Shown one piece after another: positions 37,036 to 47,310 of a stretch of 64,000 nt of DNA. A program made the position numbers and the translations under genes. Source of the DNA: Acidobacteria bacterium UBA2994 (lineage in GTDB: Bacteria > Acidobacteriota > Vicinamibacteria > Vicinamibacterales > UBA8438); contig DEAA01000050.1 of assembly GCA_002346545.1 (NCBI GenBank), forward strand, positions 850-64,849. Reading direction: 5' to 3'. Position 1 is the first letter of the stretch, and each line of letters begins with the position of its first letter. The notes beneath the pieces are model-generated. The model made no database searches. It was not told the origin of the DNA and was given only the letters and a program-made list of their open reading frames with translations.

Positions 37036-37761
37036 ATGACGCATCATCAAGCGAACATCGCCACCCTCCTGGTCACCGGGTTCCTCGCCTTCGGAGCGTC
37101 GACTGCCGATGCTCAGCTCGTCGACGAGGTACGAGAGAAGCTACGTGGCGAACGCGACCTGCGGCGGCTCGAAGTGTCGGTGACCGGGAGCGAAGCGCTT
37201 CTCAGCGGTGAGCTGAAGAACTTCTGGTTGAAACATCAGGCCATCGAACGAGCGCTCGAAGTCGAAGGCATCGAGACCGTGGCCAGCGAGATCATCATTC
37301 CCCCGTCGGAGAGCGACCAGGCGCTCGCGGAGAAGGTCGCCGAGGAGGTACAGCGCTACCCCTATTACACCTTCTTCGATTACCTCGACGGCGTGGTCAA
37401 CAGCGGTACGGTCGTGCTGATGGGACGGGTAACGCCAGAGAGGGACAAGGCCGGCGAAATCTTCGAACGGGTGGCCAAGATCGACGGGACGCAGGAGGTA
37501 CGGAACGAGATCCGGAGCCTGACCCCGTCCAACGCCGACAACAACCTGCGACGGGCGCTTGCGCAGCAGATCTTCCGCAGCCCTGACTTCGAACGCTTCT
37601 CGGCGGACCGGAACCCGCCCTTCCGGGTCATCGTCGAGCGAAGCGTGGTCACGCTGGTTGGCTGGGTTCAGGGAGAGATCGAGCGACGCCAGATGGAGCA
37701 GATCGCTCGGCAGACCCAGGGGGTCCTCCGGGTCATCAACGAGCTGCAGACGATCCAGTAG
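37036..37761 (+). CDS. Exported BON-domain protein
   Basis: 241 residues with a signal peptide (LLVTGFLAFGASTADAQ) and a GGAGAG ribosome binding site. Three BON-like units follow: about residues 40-90 (LEVSVTGSEALLSGELKNFWLKHQAIERAL), 110-165 (VVNSGTVVLMGRVTPERDKAGEIFERVAKI) and 175-240 (VIVERSVVTLVGWVQGEIERRQMEQIARQT). BON domains bind phospholipid and stabilise the envelope or outer membrane proteins. It ends shortly before a clear terminator shared with the convergent eno gene. Confidence 0.85.
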   Translation: MTHHQANIATLLVTGFLAFGASTADAQLVDEVREKLRGERDLRRLEVSVTGSEALLSGELKNFWLKHQAIERALEVEGIETVASEIIIPPSESDQALAEKVAEEVQRYPYYTFFDYLDGVVNSGTVVLMGRVTPERDKAGEIFERVAKIDGTQEVRNEIRSLTPSNADNNLRRALAQQIFRSPDFERFSADRNPPFRVIVERSVVTLVGWVQGEIERRQMEQIARQTQGVLRVINELQTIQ

Positions 37762-37798
37762 GAACGAGGGGCCTCAGCGCCCGATACAAACGATCTCC

Positions 37799-37822
37799 AA
37801 CCCACCCCCCGGTGGGTTTTCA
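37799..37822. terminator. Intrinsic terminator between BON gene and eno
   Basis: AACCCACC (37799-37806), a CCCC loop, and GGTGGGTT (37811-37818) form a perfect 8-bp stem followed by T residues on the plus strand. It sits 37 bp after the BON stop and 9 bp from the convergent eno stop. The AA at the other side could let it serve the minus strand too. Confidence 0.75.
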
Positions 37823-37827
37823 TCCCT

Positions 37828-39625
<1,798 letters not shown>

Positions 39626-40288
39626 CTATTGGACCTTGGTCCCATCCGGCGGCCCGGAACCTGCGCCGTTCGACACCGGATGAAGCTGGAGCCGCTCGGC
39701 CTGACGAACCAGGTCGGCCAGCGAGCCGGCCCGCATCGTCGCCATGACCCGGGCGCGGTGCACCTTGATCGTCTTTTCGCTTGTACCAAGCTGCGCGGCC
39801 ACTTGCTTGTTGAGGAGTCCGGTCACCACCAAACTGAAGACCTGCTGCTGGCGGGGAGTCAGGCGGTCGTAGCGGCTCCTGAGCCCGTCGAGCTCCTGCC
39901 GCTCCTTTAGCCAATTACGGTCACGGGTGATAGCCCGGTCGATGGCGCCCAAAAGCGCCTCGTCATCGAACGGCTTGAGCAGGAAATCGACCGCGCCACC
40001 CTTCATCGCCGCCACGCTCATCGGCACGTCGCCGTGCCCGGTGATGAACACGACCGCCATCGGCCGGCCAGACACGCGGAGACGCCGTTGCAGCTGCAAC
40101 CCAGTCATCCCAGACATTCGCACATCCAACACGAGGCAGCCTGGTCCGGGTAATCGCTCTCCCTCCAGAAACGCCTCGGCCGAATCGAAGCTCTCCACTC
40201 GGTAGCCGGCGGTCTTCAACAACCGGACGACGCTACGTCGCACCGAGGGATCGTCGTCGACAACGAAGACGGTCGCCTCGTCGGTCAT
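39626..40288 (-). CDS. FixJ-family response regulator
   Basis: 220 residues. The receiver domain begins VFVVDDDPSVRRSVVRLL, with the phospho-acceptor Asp in GCLVLDVRMSGMTG and the Lys in FLLKPFDDEAL. The C-terminal LuxR-type HTH reads LTPRQQQVFSLVVTGLLNKQVAAQLGTSEKTIKVHRARVM. It is typical of FixJ/TodT regulators. Its start overlaps the stop of the sensor kinase by 4 bp (ATGA), so the two are a pair. The output genes cannot be told from the sequence. Confidence 0.92.
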   Translation of the reverse strand: MTDEATVFVVDDDPSVRRSVVRLLKTAGYRVESFDSAEAFLEGERLPGPGCLVLDVRMSGMTGLQLQRRLRVSGRPMAVVFITGHGDVPMSVAAMKGGAVDFLLKPFDDEALLGAIDRAITRDRNWLKERQELDGLRSRYDRLTPRQQQVFSLVVTGLLNKQVAAQLGTSEKTIKVHRARVMATMRAGSLADLVRQAERLQLHPVSNGAGSGPPDGTKVQ

Positions 40289-42264
40289 GGCGCCGGCCGA
40301 CCCGGCGGCAGGGTAAACTGTACCCTCGCGCCGCCACCTTTCAGATTCTCCGCCCCGATCTCGCCACCGTGCGCCTCGACGATCGTCCTGGAGATGGACA
40401 GGCCCATCCCGAGACCATCTGAGCGGGAAGTCTCGAACGGCTCGAACAAGCTAGGCAGGCGGCTGGGCGGGATGCCAGGCCCGGAGTCACTAACAGCTAC
40501 GACTTGCCAGCCGTCCTCACGCCCTCGCACCCCCACGACGAGGCGAGCGTCGTCCTGCCCTTCCATCGCCTGCATCGCGTTGTTGATGAGATTGAGCACC
40601 ACCTGCTGAATCTGAATCCGGTCGGCCACGATGGCGGGAAGGTCAGCGTCGAAGTCAGGGACGACCGTCACCCCCCGGTCGACTAGGGCAGCGCGCGCGA
40701 CCTCCCTCACCTCGCGCACCACCTGGGCCAGGTCGATGCGCTCACGCGCCGTCGTATCGTGGCGCATCAGCGCGCGCAGCCGCTGGATGATGGCGCTGGC
40801 CCGACGGTCGTCGGCCACGATATCGCGGAGCACCTCCACCAGCAGCGATGGCTCCGGGCTGCCGCTGTCGAGCATACGCAACGCCGCTTGAGCGTTGCTC
40901 AACATGGCCGCGAGCGGTTGATTAAGCTCGTGAGCCAGCGCGCCGGTGAGCTCTCCGAGCGCGCTGACCCTGGCCACATGCGCCAGGGCATCGCGGTGGT
41001 GCAACGCCTCGGTCCGCGCGACCGTCTCAGCGGTGATGTCCTGACAGACCGCGATGAAAGTCGTCGGTCGACGTGCATCCTCGAGACGCGGCGCGGCTCG
41101 CACCGTCCAGTGCCGATACGACAGGTCCTTCGTCTGAATACGAAACTCGGCCGAGAGTCCCTCGCGCCGCTCGTACACGTGCCGCTGGACATCGGCGACG
41201 ACACGCTCTCGGTCTTCTGGATGCAGCTGCCCGGCCCAGCCATCAATCGTCCGGGGGAACTCCCCGCGCTCATAGCCAAGCGCCGCGTCCACCTGCCCGA
41301 ACCAGACCACGACGCCGCTCCGAATGTCGACCTCGGCGATGATGTCGGCACCCAGGGCGGCGGCAATCCTGAACCGCTCTTCGCTCTCGCGGAGCGCGGT
41401 GTCGACAGCAAGTCGTGCAGACACGTCGCGGACCGTGATGACCACCACCAGTCCTTCGTCGGTCTGCAGCGGATTAAGATCGGCCTCGGCTGGAAACCGA
41501 CGTCCGCCCTCCCCAATCGCCTCGACCGGTTGCAGTTGTCCTGGCTCGACCGTCGGAACGGACTCGTCGACGACCATCCCTCGGTCGGCATCCAGGAGAC
41601 GGCGGAGCTTTCCGTGGCCCGGCACAAGCTCGTCGAAGCTCCGGCCCACCAGGGTGCCTCCGTCGTAACCGAAGAGGCGCTCGGCCTGCCGGTTCACAAA
41701 CGCGATGCTCCCGTCGGCCCTGACCGCTATCAGGGCGTCTGGGGCCTGCTCGAGCAACTTCCCTAATCGAGCCTCGCTGGCCCGCGCTGTGTCCTCGGCC
41801 CGTTTCCGCGCGGTAACATCGATGAGGAAGCCCCGGATGATCGCGGGCTCGCCATCGACCCGCTCTACGGCGACAACGTCATGCAGCCAGAGCACCTCAC
41901 CATGGGCGCCGACCATCCGGTACTCCAGCTCGTACGCTTCCCGCTCGACGAGCGCCTCCTCGCGGAACCGTAACACCCGCTCCCGATCGTCCGGATGCAG
42001 CCGGGTCAGCCAGAACGCTGGCTGATACCACTCGTCGAGCGAAAACCCCAGCAGCCGCTCGGCTTGCGACCCGACATAGGTAAAGTCGCGGGTCCTGGCG
42101 TCAGCCTCCCACTGGATGATGCTGGTAGCCTCGAGCAGACGGCGAAAACCATCGGCTCTAGGACTGGCGGCCAACGAGGAGGCGGCCGCCGGATCGTGGT
42201 CGGCACCCGGCGCGGACATCGTGGACTCAGTCATGGAACTGGTGGCAGTCGCGTCTTTGTCCAT
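40285..42264 (-). CDS. Multi-PAS sensor histidine kinase (FixL-like)
   Basis: 659 residues, soluble, without TM segments. Three PAS domains follow in order (about residues 35-150 with HPDDRERV; 165-280; 290-410, again with HPEDRERV). The HisKA helix holds the phospho-His in ALAHELNQPLAAMLSNAQ, and the ATPase has VVLNLINNAMQAM (N box) and DSGPGIPPSRLPSLFEPFETS...GLGMGLSI (G boxes). The H-box form HELNQPLAA is the FixL/NodV type. No heme-ligand PAS motif is obvious, so the signal sensed is unknown. ATG 42264 is chosen; an earlier open frame to 42327 is Arg-rich. Confidence 0.9.
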   Translation of the reverse strand: MDKDATATSSMTESTMSAPGADHDPAAASSLAASPRADGFRRLLEATSIIQWEADARTRDFTYVGSQAERLLGFSLDEWYQPAFWLTRLHPDDRERVLRFREEALVEREAYELEYRMVGAHGEVLWLHDVVAVERVDGEPAIIRGFLIDVTARKRAEDTARASEARLGKLLEQAPDALIAVRADGSIAFVNRQAERLFGYDGGTLVGRSFDELVPGHGKLRRLLDADRGMVVDESVPTVEPGQLQPVEAIGEGGRRFPAEADLNPLQTDEGLVVVITVRDVSARLAVDTALRESEERFRIAAALGADIIAEVDIRSGVVVWFGQVDAALGYERGEFPRTIDGWAGQLHPEDRERVVADVQRHVYERREGLSAEFRIQTKDLSYRHWTVRAAPRLEDARRPTTFIAVCQDITAETVARTEALHHRDALAHVARVSALGELTGALAHELNQPLAAMLSNAQAALRMLDSGSPEPSLLVEVLRDIVADDRRASAIIQRLRALMRHDTTARERIDLAQVVREVREVARAALVDRGVTVVPDFDADLPAIVADRIQIQQVVLNLINNAMQAMEGQDDARLVVGVRGREDGWQVVAVSDSGPGIPPSRLPSLFEPFETSRSDGLGMGLSISRTIVEAHGGEIGAENLKGGGARVQFTLPPGRPAP

Positions 42265-42396
42265 CCTACCTCCGCGCGCCGAAGCACCTCGGACCCCATC
42301 CAGCGGACGACGTCGGCGTAGGCCCACAACCAGTATTGAGCTCGCTGGCGGACTGGGCGGAACATCGGCGCTGAAGGACAGACCGACCTAGACCGC

Positions 42397-43041
42397 TCAG
42401 ACCTCAATCCCGACCGGGTAAGCGACGCCGGTACCGCCCAGGCCACAGTACCCGTTCGGGTTCTTCGAGAGGTACTGCTGGTGGTAGTCCTCGGCGTAGT
42501 AGAAAGGCGGAGCGTCGGCGATCTCGGTCGTAATCGGGCCGTGGCCTGCCGCGCGAAGACGGTCCTCGTACATCCGTCTCGAGGCCTTGGCGGTCTCCCG
42601 TTGCGCCGGAGACCCACAGCAGATAGCCGAACGATACTGAGTCCCAACGTCGTTGCCCTGCCGCATGCCCTGGGTGGGATCGTGGCCCTCCCAGAAGACC
42701 CGGAGCAGCTCATCGTAGGCGACGCGGGCGGGATCAAACACCACCAGAACGACCTCAGTGTGGCCGGTCAGGCCAGAGCACACCTCCTGGTAGGTGGGAT
42801 TCGGCGTGTGCCCACCCGCATACCCAACCGCCGTGGAATACACCCCCTCGCGCTGCCAGAAGAGACGCTCGCCCCCCCAGAAACACCCCATGCCGAAGAC
42901 GGCCTGCTCCAGCCCCGCGGGAAACGGCGGAACCAAACGCCCCCCGGTCACCTCGTGAGTCTCAGGCACTGGCATCGACTCGTCCCGACCGCGCACCGCC
43001 TCCTCCCTAGACACGACCCGCTCCTTGTCACCAAACCACAT
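42397..43041 (-). CDS. msrA: Peptide-methionine (S)-S-oxide reductase
   Basis: 214 residues. The catalytic motif is [13 protein letters not shown] with the nucleophilic Cys. [38 protein letters not shown] and [25 protein letters not shown] are family hallmarks. It reduces the S form of methionine sulfoxide in proteins, using thioredoxin. A 28-residue N-terminal extension precedes the core. It is in the same neighbourhood as a SelW-like selenoprotein, another thiol-redox protein. Confidence 0.95.
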   Translation of the reverse strand: MWFGDKERVVSREEAVRGRDESMPVPETHEVTGGRLVPPFPAGLEQAVFGMGCFWGGERLFWQREGVYSTAVGYAGGHTPNPTYQEVCSGLTGHTEVVLVVFDPARVAYDELLRVFWEGHDPTQGMRQGNDVGTQYRSAICCGSPAQRETAKASRRMYEDRLRAAGHGPITTEIADAPPFYYAEDYHQQYLSKNPNGYCGLGGTGVAYPVGIEV

Positions 43042-43055
43042 ACGTACCTCCAGGT

Positions 43056-43535
43056 TCAGGGTATCTCACGCGACCAATATGCCCGGTGCACGGCGAGCGC
43101 CTCTTCTTCGAGGACGGGTCCGATTACCGACACGGCGCGGCGTCCGTGCTCGAAAAGTCGCCCCGACGAGATCACCAGACTTCCGCCGGCGACCGCGCCC
43201 AGCGCGGTGGTAGAACAGCCGAAAACAACCTGCGGTATCCCAGACCAGTAGATGGCACCACAGCACATGAGACACGGTTCGGTGCTGGTGTAGAGCGTGG
43301 CCCGGCTCAGCACGTCTCGCCCAAGTCGCTGGCTGGCCTCGCTGACGAGGAGCAACTCCGCGTGACGGGTAGGATCGGATCGGGTCACGACCTCGTTGCG
43401 TGCCGTGTGACGTATGACGCCGTCGACCACCAGCAGGGCCCCGAACGGCTCGTTGCCGGCGGCGGCCGCCTCGGCGGCCAGATCGATGCACTGACGCACG
43501 AACGCTTCGTGGGTGCCGGCGCCCGCATCCGTCAA
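43056..43535 (-). CDS. Zinc-dependent nucleoside or base deaminase
   Basis: 159 residues. The zinc site is TRHAELLLV (His, catalytic Glu) and [16 protein letters not shown] (PCxxC). [14 protein letters not shown] is the usual opening of the CDA fold. Relatives include guanine deaminase and TadA; the C-terminal half without the RNA-binding residues favours guanine deaminase-like activity, but this is an inference. The only start that fits the homology is TTG 43535, which lies 5 bp after the stop of the HAD gene (43540) on the same strand. Confidence 0.8.
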   Translation of the reverse strand: MTDAGAGTHEAFVRQCIDLAAEAAAAGNEPFGALLVVDGVIRHTARNEVVTRSDPTRHAELLLVSEASQRLGRDVLSRATLYTSTEPCLMCCGAIYWSGIPQVVFGCSTTALGAVAGGSLVISSGRLFEHGRRAVSVIGPVLEEEALAVHRAYWSREIP

Positions 43536-43539
43536 GGGG

Positions 43540-44322
43540 TCACACTCCCAGCATTTGCGGGAGCTCGGCCAGCGACGCCGCCACCATTGTCGACGTCTCT
43601 GATGCGGCCTTGAGATCGGATGGCTCGAACTTCCCTGTCTTGACGAGCACCCCTCGCGCACCGGCCACCTCGGCCCCCTTGACGTCGGCGCCGAGGTCAT
43701 CGCCCACCACCACCAGCTGCTCAAGCGGAACATCCATCGCCTCGGCCGCGGCGGCAAAGAAGGCGGCGCTCGGCTTGCCGGCCACTTCGGCCGTCACCCC
43801 GGTGGCGAACTCCAGCGCCGCCACGAACGGTCCGGCGTCCAAACACAACGCGCCGCCGCGTCGCCAGTACCGGTTCTTCTGGATGGCGAGCAGTACCGCG
43901 CCGCCCAGAACATGTCGAAATACGCGATTGAGCCGGTCGACAGTCCACTCGTCGCCAAGGTCACCGAGCACCACCGCTTCCGGCTCGTGCTCGTCGAGAG
44001 CGAAGCCAGAGAACTCTTCGACGATGGCCGGCGCAACGTGTAGGGAGATTCTCGAAAGCTCGCGGCTCCGGAGCCATACCGCCGACGCGCGGGGTGCCGT
44101 CACGACCTCGTCGGCGCGGGCGTCAACGCCTAGTTTCCGCAGCCGCTCGACCAGCGCGCCTCGCGGATGCCGTGACGTGTTGGTCGCAAAGCGGAGCGCC
44201 AATCCGGCCGTCCGCAGGCGGGCCACCGCGCGGTCGGCACCCTCGATCAAACCGCTATCGTCGTACACGGTGCCGTCGAGGTCGAGCAGTACGCCTCTGA
44301 TATCGCCAATCGGGGTGTCCAT
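43540..44322 (-). CDS. HAD-IIA hydrolase (LHPP/TIGR01458 type)
   Basis: 260 residues. HAD motif I is GVLLDLDGTVYDDSGLIEGA; motif II lies in RFATNTSRHPRG; motif III is near AGKPSAAFFAAAAEAM; motif IV is VVGDDLGADVKGAEVAGARGVLVKTGKF. The C2 cap position and these motifs match the LHPP-like subfamily, which dephosphorylates phospholysine, phosphohistidine or pyrophosphate. ATG 44322 is preferred over the open frame to 44421 because the core starts there. It is divergent from the selenoprotein gene. Confidence 0.88.
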   Translation of the reverse strand: MDTPIGDIRGVLLDLDGTVYDDSGLIEGADRAVARLRTAGLALRFATNTSRHPRGALVERLRKLGVDARADEVVTAPRASAVWLRSRELSRISLHVAPAIVEEFSGFALDEHEPEAVVLGDLGDEWTVDRLNRVFRHVLGGAVLLAIQKNRYWRRGGALCLDAGPFVAALEFATGVTAEVAGKPSAAFFAAAAEAMDVPLEQLVVVGDDLGADVKGAEVAGARGVLVKTGKFEPSDLKAASETSTMVAASLAELPQMLGV

Positions 44323-44419
44323 CGCATCGCTCCGTTGCCGCCTCGTCTGAGGCTCGCACAGCACCAGACCACGATCAAGCGCGTTTGCGCGTCTCTCGGT
44401 GCTGCGGTACGATTCGGCC

Positions 44420-44647
44420 ATGCGAGTGTCGATCAGCTACTGCAAGGTTTGAAACTACCTGCCCAAGGCCTCCAGTCTGGCGGCCTCCATCCATCAGGCA
44501 CTCGGCATCGACGTCGACGTGATGGTCGGCGCCCGCGGCCAGTTCGACGTGGTCGCTGATGAGGCCCTCGTGTTCTCGAAGCAACAGGAACAACGGTTTC
44601 CCGAGGCCGACGAGATCATCGACGCGCTCCGCTCCCTTCCCTCCTGA
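44420..44647 (+). CDS. SelW/Rdx-family selenoprotein with in-frame UGA (Sec)
   Basis: A 75-residue protein that no standard caller would keep. The frame opens ATG 44420 and reads VSISYCKV, then TGA (44450-44452), then NYLPKASSLAASIHQALG, a Cys-x-x-Sec motif (C8, U11) at the exact site of the CxxC/CxxU of SelW/SelT/SelH proteins. The rest fits the family: DVMVGARGQFDVVADEALVFSK and RFPEADEIIDAL before a TGA stop at 44645-44647. Selenoprotein W-like proteins are cytosolic thioredoxin-fold oxidoreductases that interact with thiols such as glutathione. A SECIS-like hairpin lies 22 nt after the UGA. Divergent from the HAD gene and 76 bp before soxC. Confidence 0.87.
44467..44485 (+). promoter_or_regulatory. 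Bacterial SECIS-like hairpin of the SelW gene
   Basis: GGCC (44467-44470) pairs with GGCC (44482-44485), and CCA (44472-44474) pairs with TGG (44478-44480), with one T-C mismatch and a GTC loop whose first base is G. The loop begins 22 nt after the UGA. These values fit the bacterial SECIS model (loop 16-37 nt away, G among the first two loop bases). Confidence 0.7.
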
Positions 44648-44723
44648 TCCGCAGTGTGAGGCAGTTCGCTCGATCCGGCGCAGACCGGTTCCAACCACTC
44701 CGGCAGACACGGATAATACGAGC

Positions 44724-45932
44724 GTGTCCAAGAACTCACCTCCGACGTCACGACTCAGTCGGCGCGAACTGATCGCCGGCACGCTAGGGGCCGTCGCCGC
44801 AGCACCGCTTGCGGCACAGCAGCAGGCGGTCGAGACCACCCGGCGCCCTGGCCGGGGCCCCAACGAGCTCGATCAGCGGTCGCCGTTCGTCACGCCACGT
44901 CGTGATCCGAGTCCGACCTCTTCGCGAACACCGCTGCAGGATCTGCAGGGCACGATCACGCCGGCCGATCTGCACTTCGAGCGGCACCATGGCGGAGTGC
45001 CAGAAATCGACCCGGATCGCTATGAGCTCCTCGTCCACGGCATGGTCGACCGACCGACCGTCTTCACGCTCGCCGACCTGAAGCGCTTCCCTGCGGTGTC
45101 CCGGATCTGCTTTCTCGAGTGTTCGGGCAACCTCAGACGCGGCAGCGCGGAAACCCTGCCTCAGATGGTGTGCGGTCTCACCAGCCAAACCGAGTGGACT
45201 GGCGTCATGCTGTCAACGGTGCTGAACGAGGTGGGCGCGCACCGTGGTGCGACCTGGTTCCTGGCCGAGGGACAGGACGCCGCGGTGATGACCCGGAGCG
45301 TCCCGATAGACAAAGCGTACGACGACGCGATGATCGTGTACGCGCAGAACGGTGACGCCCTCATGCCGGGGAACGGCTACCCGGCCCGCTTGCTGCTCCC
45401 GGGCTGGGAAGGTAACGCGAGCGTCAAGTGGCTGCGTCGGATCGAGCTCTCCGATCGCTCCTTCATGACCCGTGAGGAAACCTCCCGCTACTCCGAACCG
45501 GTAGGCGAGGAAGGACAAATTCGTCAGTTCAGCTTCGTGATGGATGCCCGGTCGATCATCACCGAACCGGCCTATCCGACGACGCTCGAGCCCGGGTGGC
45601 ACGAGATCCGGGGGCTGGCCTGGAGTGGCCGCGGCCTGATCACGCGGGTCGAGGTCAGCGTCGACGGCGGCGCGAATTGGGACGGCGCTGAACTCCAGGC
45701 TCCGGTGCTGCCCAAAGCCCATGCGCGATTTCGCCACCCGTGGCACTGGGAGGGCGGAACGGCCGAGATCATGAGCCGCGCCACCGACGAAACCGGCTAC
45801 GTGCAGCCCTCGTGGGAGGCGCTCCGCACCGCCCGCGGTCCACGCACACGCTACCACCAGAATCCGGTGACCTCCTGGACGGTGGGCGACGATGGCCGGG
45901 TACTGTTCGGCGTCGAAAGGCTGCGGTCATGA
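44724..45932 (+). CDS. soxC: Sulfite dehydrogenase-type molybdenum subunit (SoxC)
   Basis: 402 residues from GTG 44724. The earlier open frame to 44559 runs through the selenoprotein and is not used. A twin-arginine signal SRLSRRELIAGTLGAVAAAPLAAQ exports the folded enzyme. The molybdopterin domain has the catalytic Cys in ICFLECSGN, and the C-terminal dimerisation domain has HEIRGLAWSGRGLITRVEVSVDGGANW and HPWHWEGG. It oxidises sulfur compounds in the periplasm and passes electrons to a cytochrome. The next gene (ATGA overlap) is that cytochrome. SoxXYZAB are not in the window. Confidence 0.92.
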   Translation: MSKNSPPTSRLSRRELIAGTLGAVAAAPLAAQQQAVETTRRPGRGPNELDQRSPFVTPRRDPSPTSSRTPLQDLQGTITPADLHFERHHGGVPEIDPDRYELLVHGMVDRPTVFTLADLKRFPAVSRICFLECSGNLRRGSAETLPQMVCGLTSQTEWTGVMLSTVLNEVGAHRGATWFLAEGQDAAVMTRSVPIDKAYDDAMIVYAQNGDALMPGNGYPARLLLPGWEGNASVKWLRRIELSDRSFMTREETSRYSEPVGEEGQIRQFSFVMDARSIITEPAYPTTLEPGWHEIRGLAWSGRGLITRVEVSVDGGANWDGAELQAPVLPKAHARFRHPWHWEGGTAEIMSRATDETGYVQPSWEALRTARGPRTRYHQNPVTSWTVGDDGRVLFGVERLRS

Positions 45933-46474
45933 ACGCCACCCGCACGGCTGCGGCTGGGCTGACGACGGGGTGGCTCATCGCCGTCGCCGCTCAGGCCGGG
46001 GCCCAGCCGGCCAAACCGGAACGCTTCGGACTCGGCCGACCAGCCACCGAGGCTGAGATCGCGGTGCTGGACATCGACGTCGGCCCCGACGGGGCAGGGT
46101 TGCCCATCGGTCAAGGACGGGCGGGAGATGGCGCACCGGTATGGGCCCAGGCCTGCGCGGTGTGCCACGGCGCGGCCGGCGAGGGCGGAACGGCGGGACC
46201 GGTCGTCGGTCGCGGCCAAGATCGACCGACGGTGGGCAGCTACTGGCCCTACGCCACCACCCTATGGGACTACATCAACCGAGCCATGCCGCGGAACCGT
46301 CCGGGGACCCTCACCGCACACGAGGTCTACGGTCTCGTCGCCTGGATCCTCGCGGCGAACGAGATCATCGGCGAGGCGGACGTCATGGACGCCGAGACCC
46401 TCCCTGCCGTGCTGATGCCGGCGCGTGACCAATTCGTTCCAGACGACCGGCGCGGCGGCCCCGAAGTGCGCTAA
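45929..46474 (+). CDS. soxD: SoxD-type cytochrome c
   Basis: 181 residues with a signal peptide (GWLIAVAAQAGAQ). One heme site, CAVCH, sits in WAQACAVCHGAAGEGGTAGPVVG, and the axial Met is in RAMPRNRPGTL. SoxD of model species carries two hemes, so this is the shorter one-heme form. It is the electron acceptor of SoxC and overlaps its stop by 4 bp. The next gene overlaps this one by 1 bp. Confidence 0.85.
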   Translation: MNATRTAAAGLTTGWLIAVAAQAGAQPAKPERFGLGRPATEAEIAVLDIDVGPDGAGLPIGQGRAGDGAPVWAQACAVCHGAAGEGGTAGPVVGRGQDRPTVGSYWPYATTLWDYINRAMPRNRPGTLTAHEVYGLVAWILAANEIIGEADVMDAETLPAVLMPARDQFVPDDRRGGPEVR

Positions 46475-47310
46475 TGCCGCCCAGGCGCCCCTCGTCTGGT
46501 CGAGTGCTGCCGGTCCTCTGGTTCGCGTGGCTCGTCGCCGCGGGAACAGCGGGCGCACAACCGGCCCCTCCCTTCGGACAGGCCGGCAAGGACGTCGAGT
46601 GGGTGCCAACGCCGGACGTCCTCGTCGACACCATGTTAGAAATGGCGGATGTAACCGGAGCCGACGTCGTGGTCGACCTCGGCTCCGGTGACGGGAAGAC
46701 GGTCCTCGCGGCCGCGCGCCTGGGAGCCAGGGCCATCGGGGTGGAGTACGAGTCGAACCTCGTCGAGTACTCCCAGCGTCGCGCCGCCGGGGCCGGGGTC
46801 GACAACCTCGCAACGTTCGTGACCGGCGACCTCTTTGACTTCGACCTCTCACCGGCCACCGTCATCACGATGTTCCTGCTGCCCGACCTGAACCTGCGAC
46901 TGCGGCCGGTGCTGTTCGACCTAACTCCGGGCACAAGGATCGTGTCGAACACGTGGGACCTGAGCGGCACCGAGGGCGACCTCGACGCGCCTGGCTGGGT
47001 ACCCGATCGAACGGTGGTGCTGGACCCTTGCCCGAGTTGGTGCACAGCGCACCTGTGGACCGTACCCGCCAAGGTGGCCGGTCTCTGGCGCACGGCTGAC
47101 AGCGAACTGGCGCTGGAGCAGGACTATCAGATGGTCACGGGCCGACTACGGGGCGCCGAGGGAGATCTCGAGGTAGACGGGCGCCTACTTGGCACGAAGC
47201 TGATCTTCACCGCCGGCGACACAACCTACAAGTTGGAGGCCGAGGAGGACCGCCTGACCGGGACGGCCAGCTCACCCGCCGGACGCACAAGCTGGCAGGC
47301 GCGCCGTTAG
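46474..47310 (+). CDS. SAM-dependent methyltransferase with signal peptide
   Basis: 278 residues. The N-terminus is a signal peptide (VLPVLWFAWLVAAGTAGAQ). A class I methyltransferase follows: VVVDLGSGDGKTVLAAARLGARAIGVEYESNL (motif I, Gly-rich loop and acidic residue), FVTGDLFDFDLSPATVITMFLLPDLNLRLRP and a beta-rich tail (GTKLIFTAGDTTYKLEAE). The closest resemblance is to protein lysine methyltransferases of the FAM173/ATPSCKMT kind. An exported SAM enzyme is hard to explain, since SAM is cytosolic; the signal could be an anchor. It overlaps soxD by 1 bp and may modify an exported partner. Confidence 0.8.
   Translation: MPPRRPSSGRVLPVLWFAWLVAAGTAGAQPAPPFGQAGKDVEWVPTPDVLVDTMLEMADVTGADVVVDLGSGDGKTVLAAARLGARAIGVEYESNLVEYSQRRAAGAGVDNLATFVTGDLFDFDLSPATVITMFLLPDLNLRLRPVLFDLTPGTRIVSNTWDLSGTEGDLDAPGWVPDRTVVLDPCPSWCTAHLWTVPAKVAGLWRTADSELALEQDYQMVTGRLRGAEGDLEVDGRLLGTKLIFTAGDTTYKLEAEEDRLTGTASSPAGRTSWQARR

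Noticed and set aside
44559..44723. Longer start for soxC
   Set aside because: That frame runs through the selenoprotein gene and is Arg/Pro-rich; the Tat signal begins after GTG 44724.
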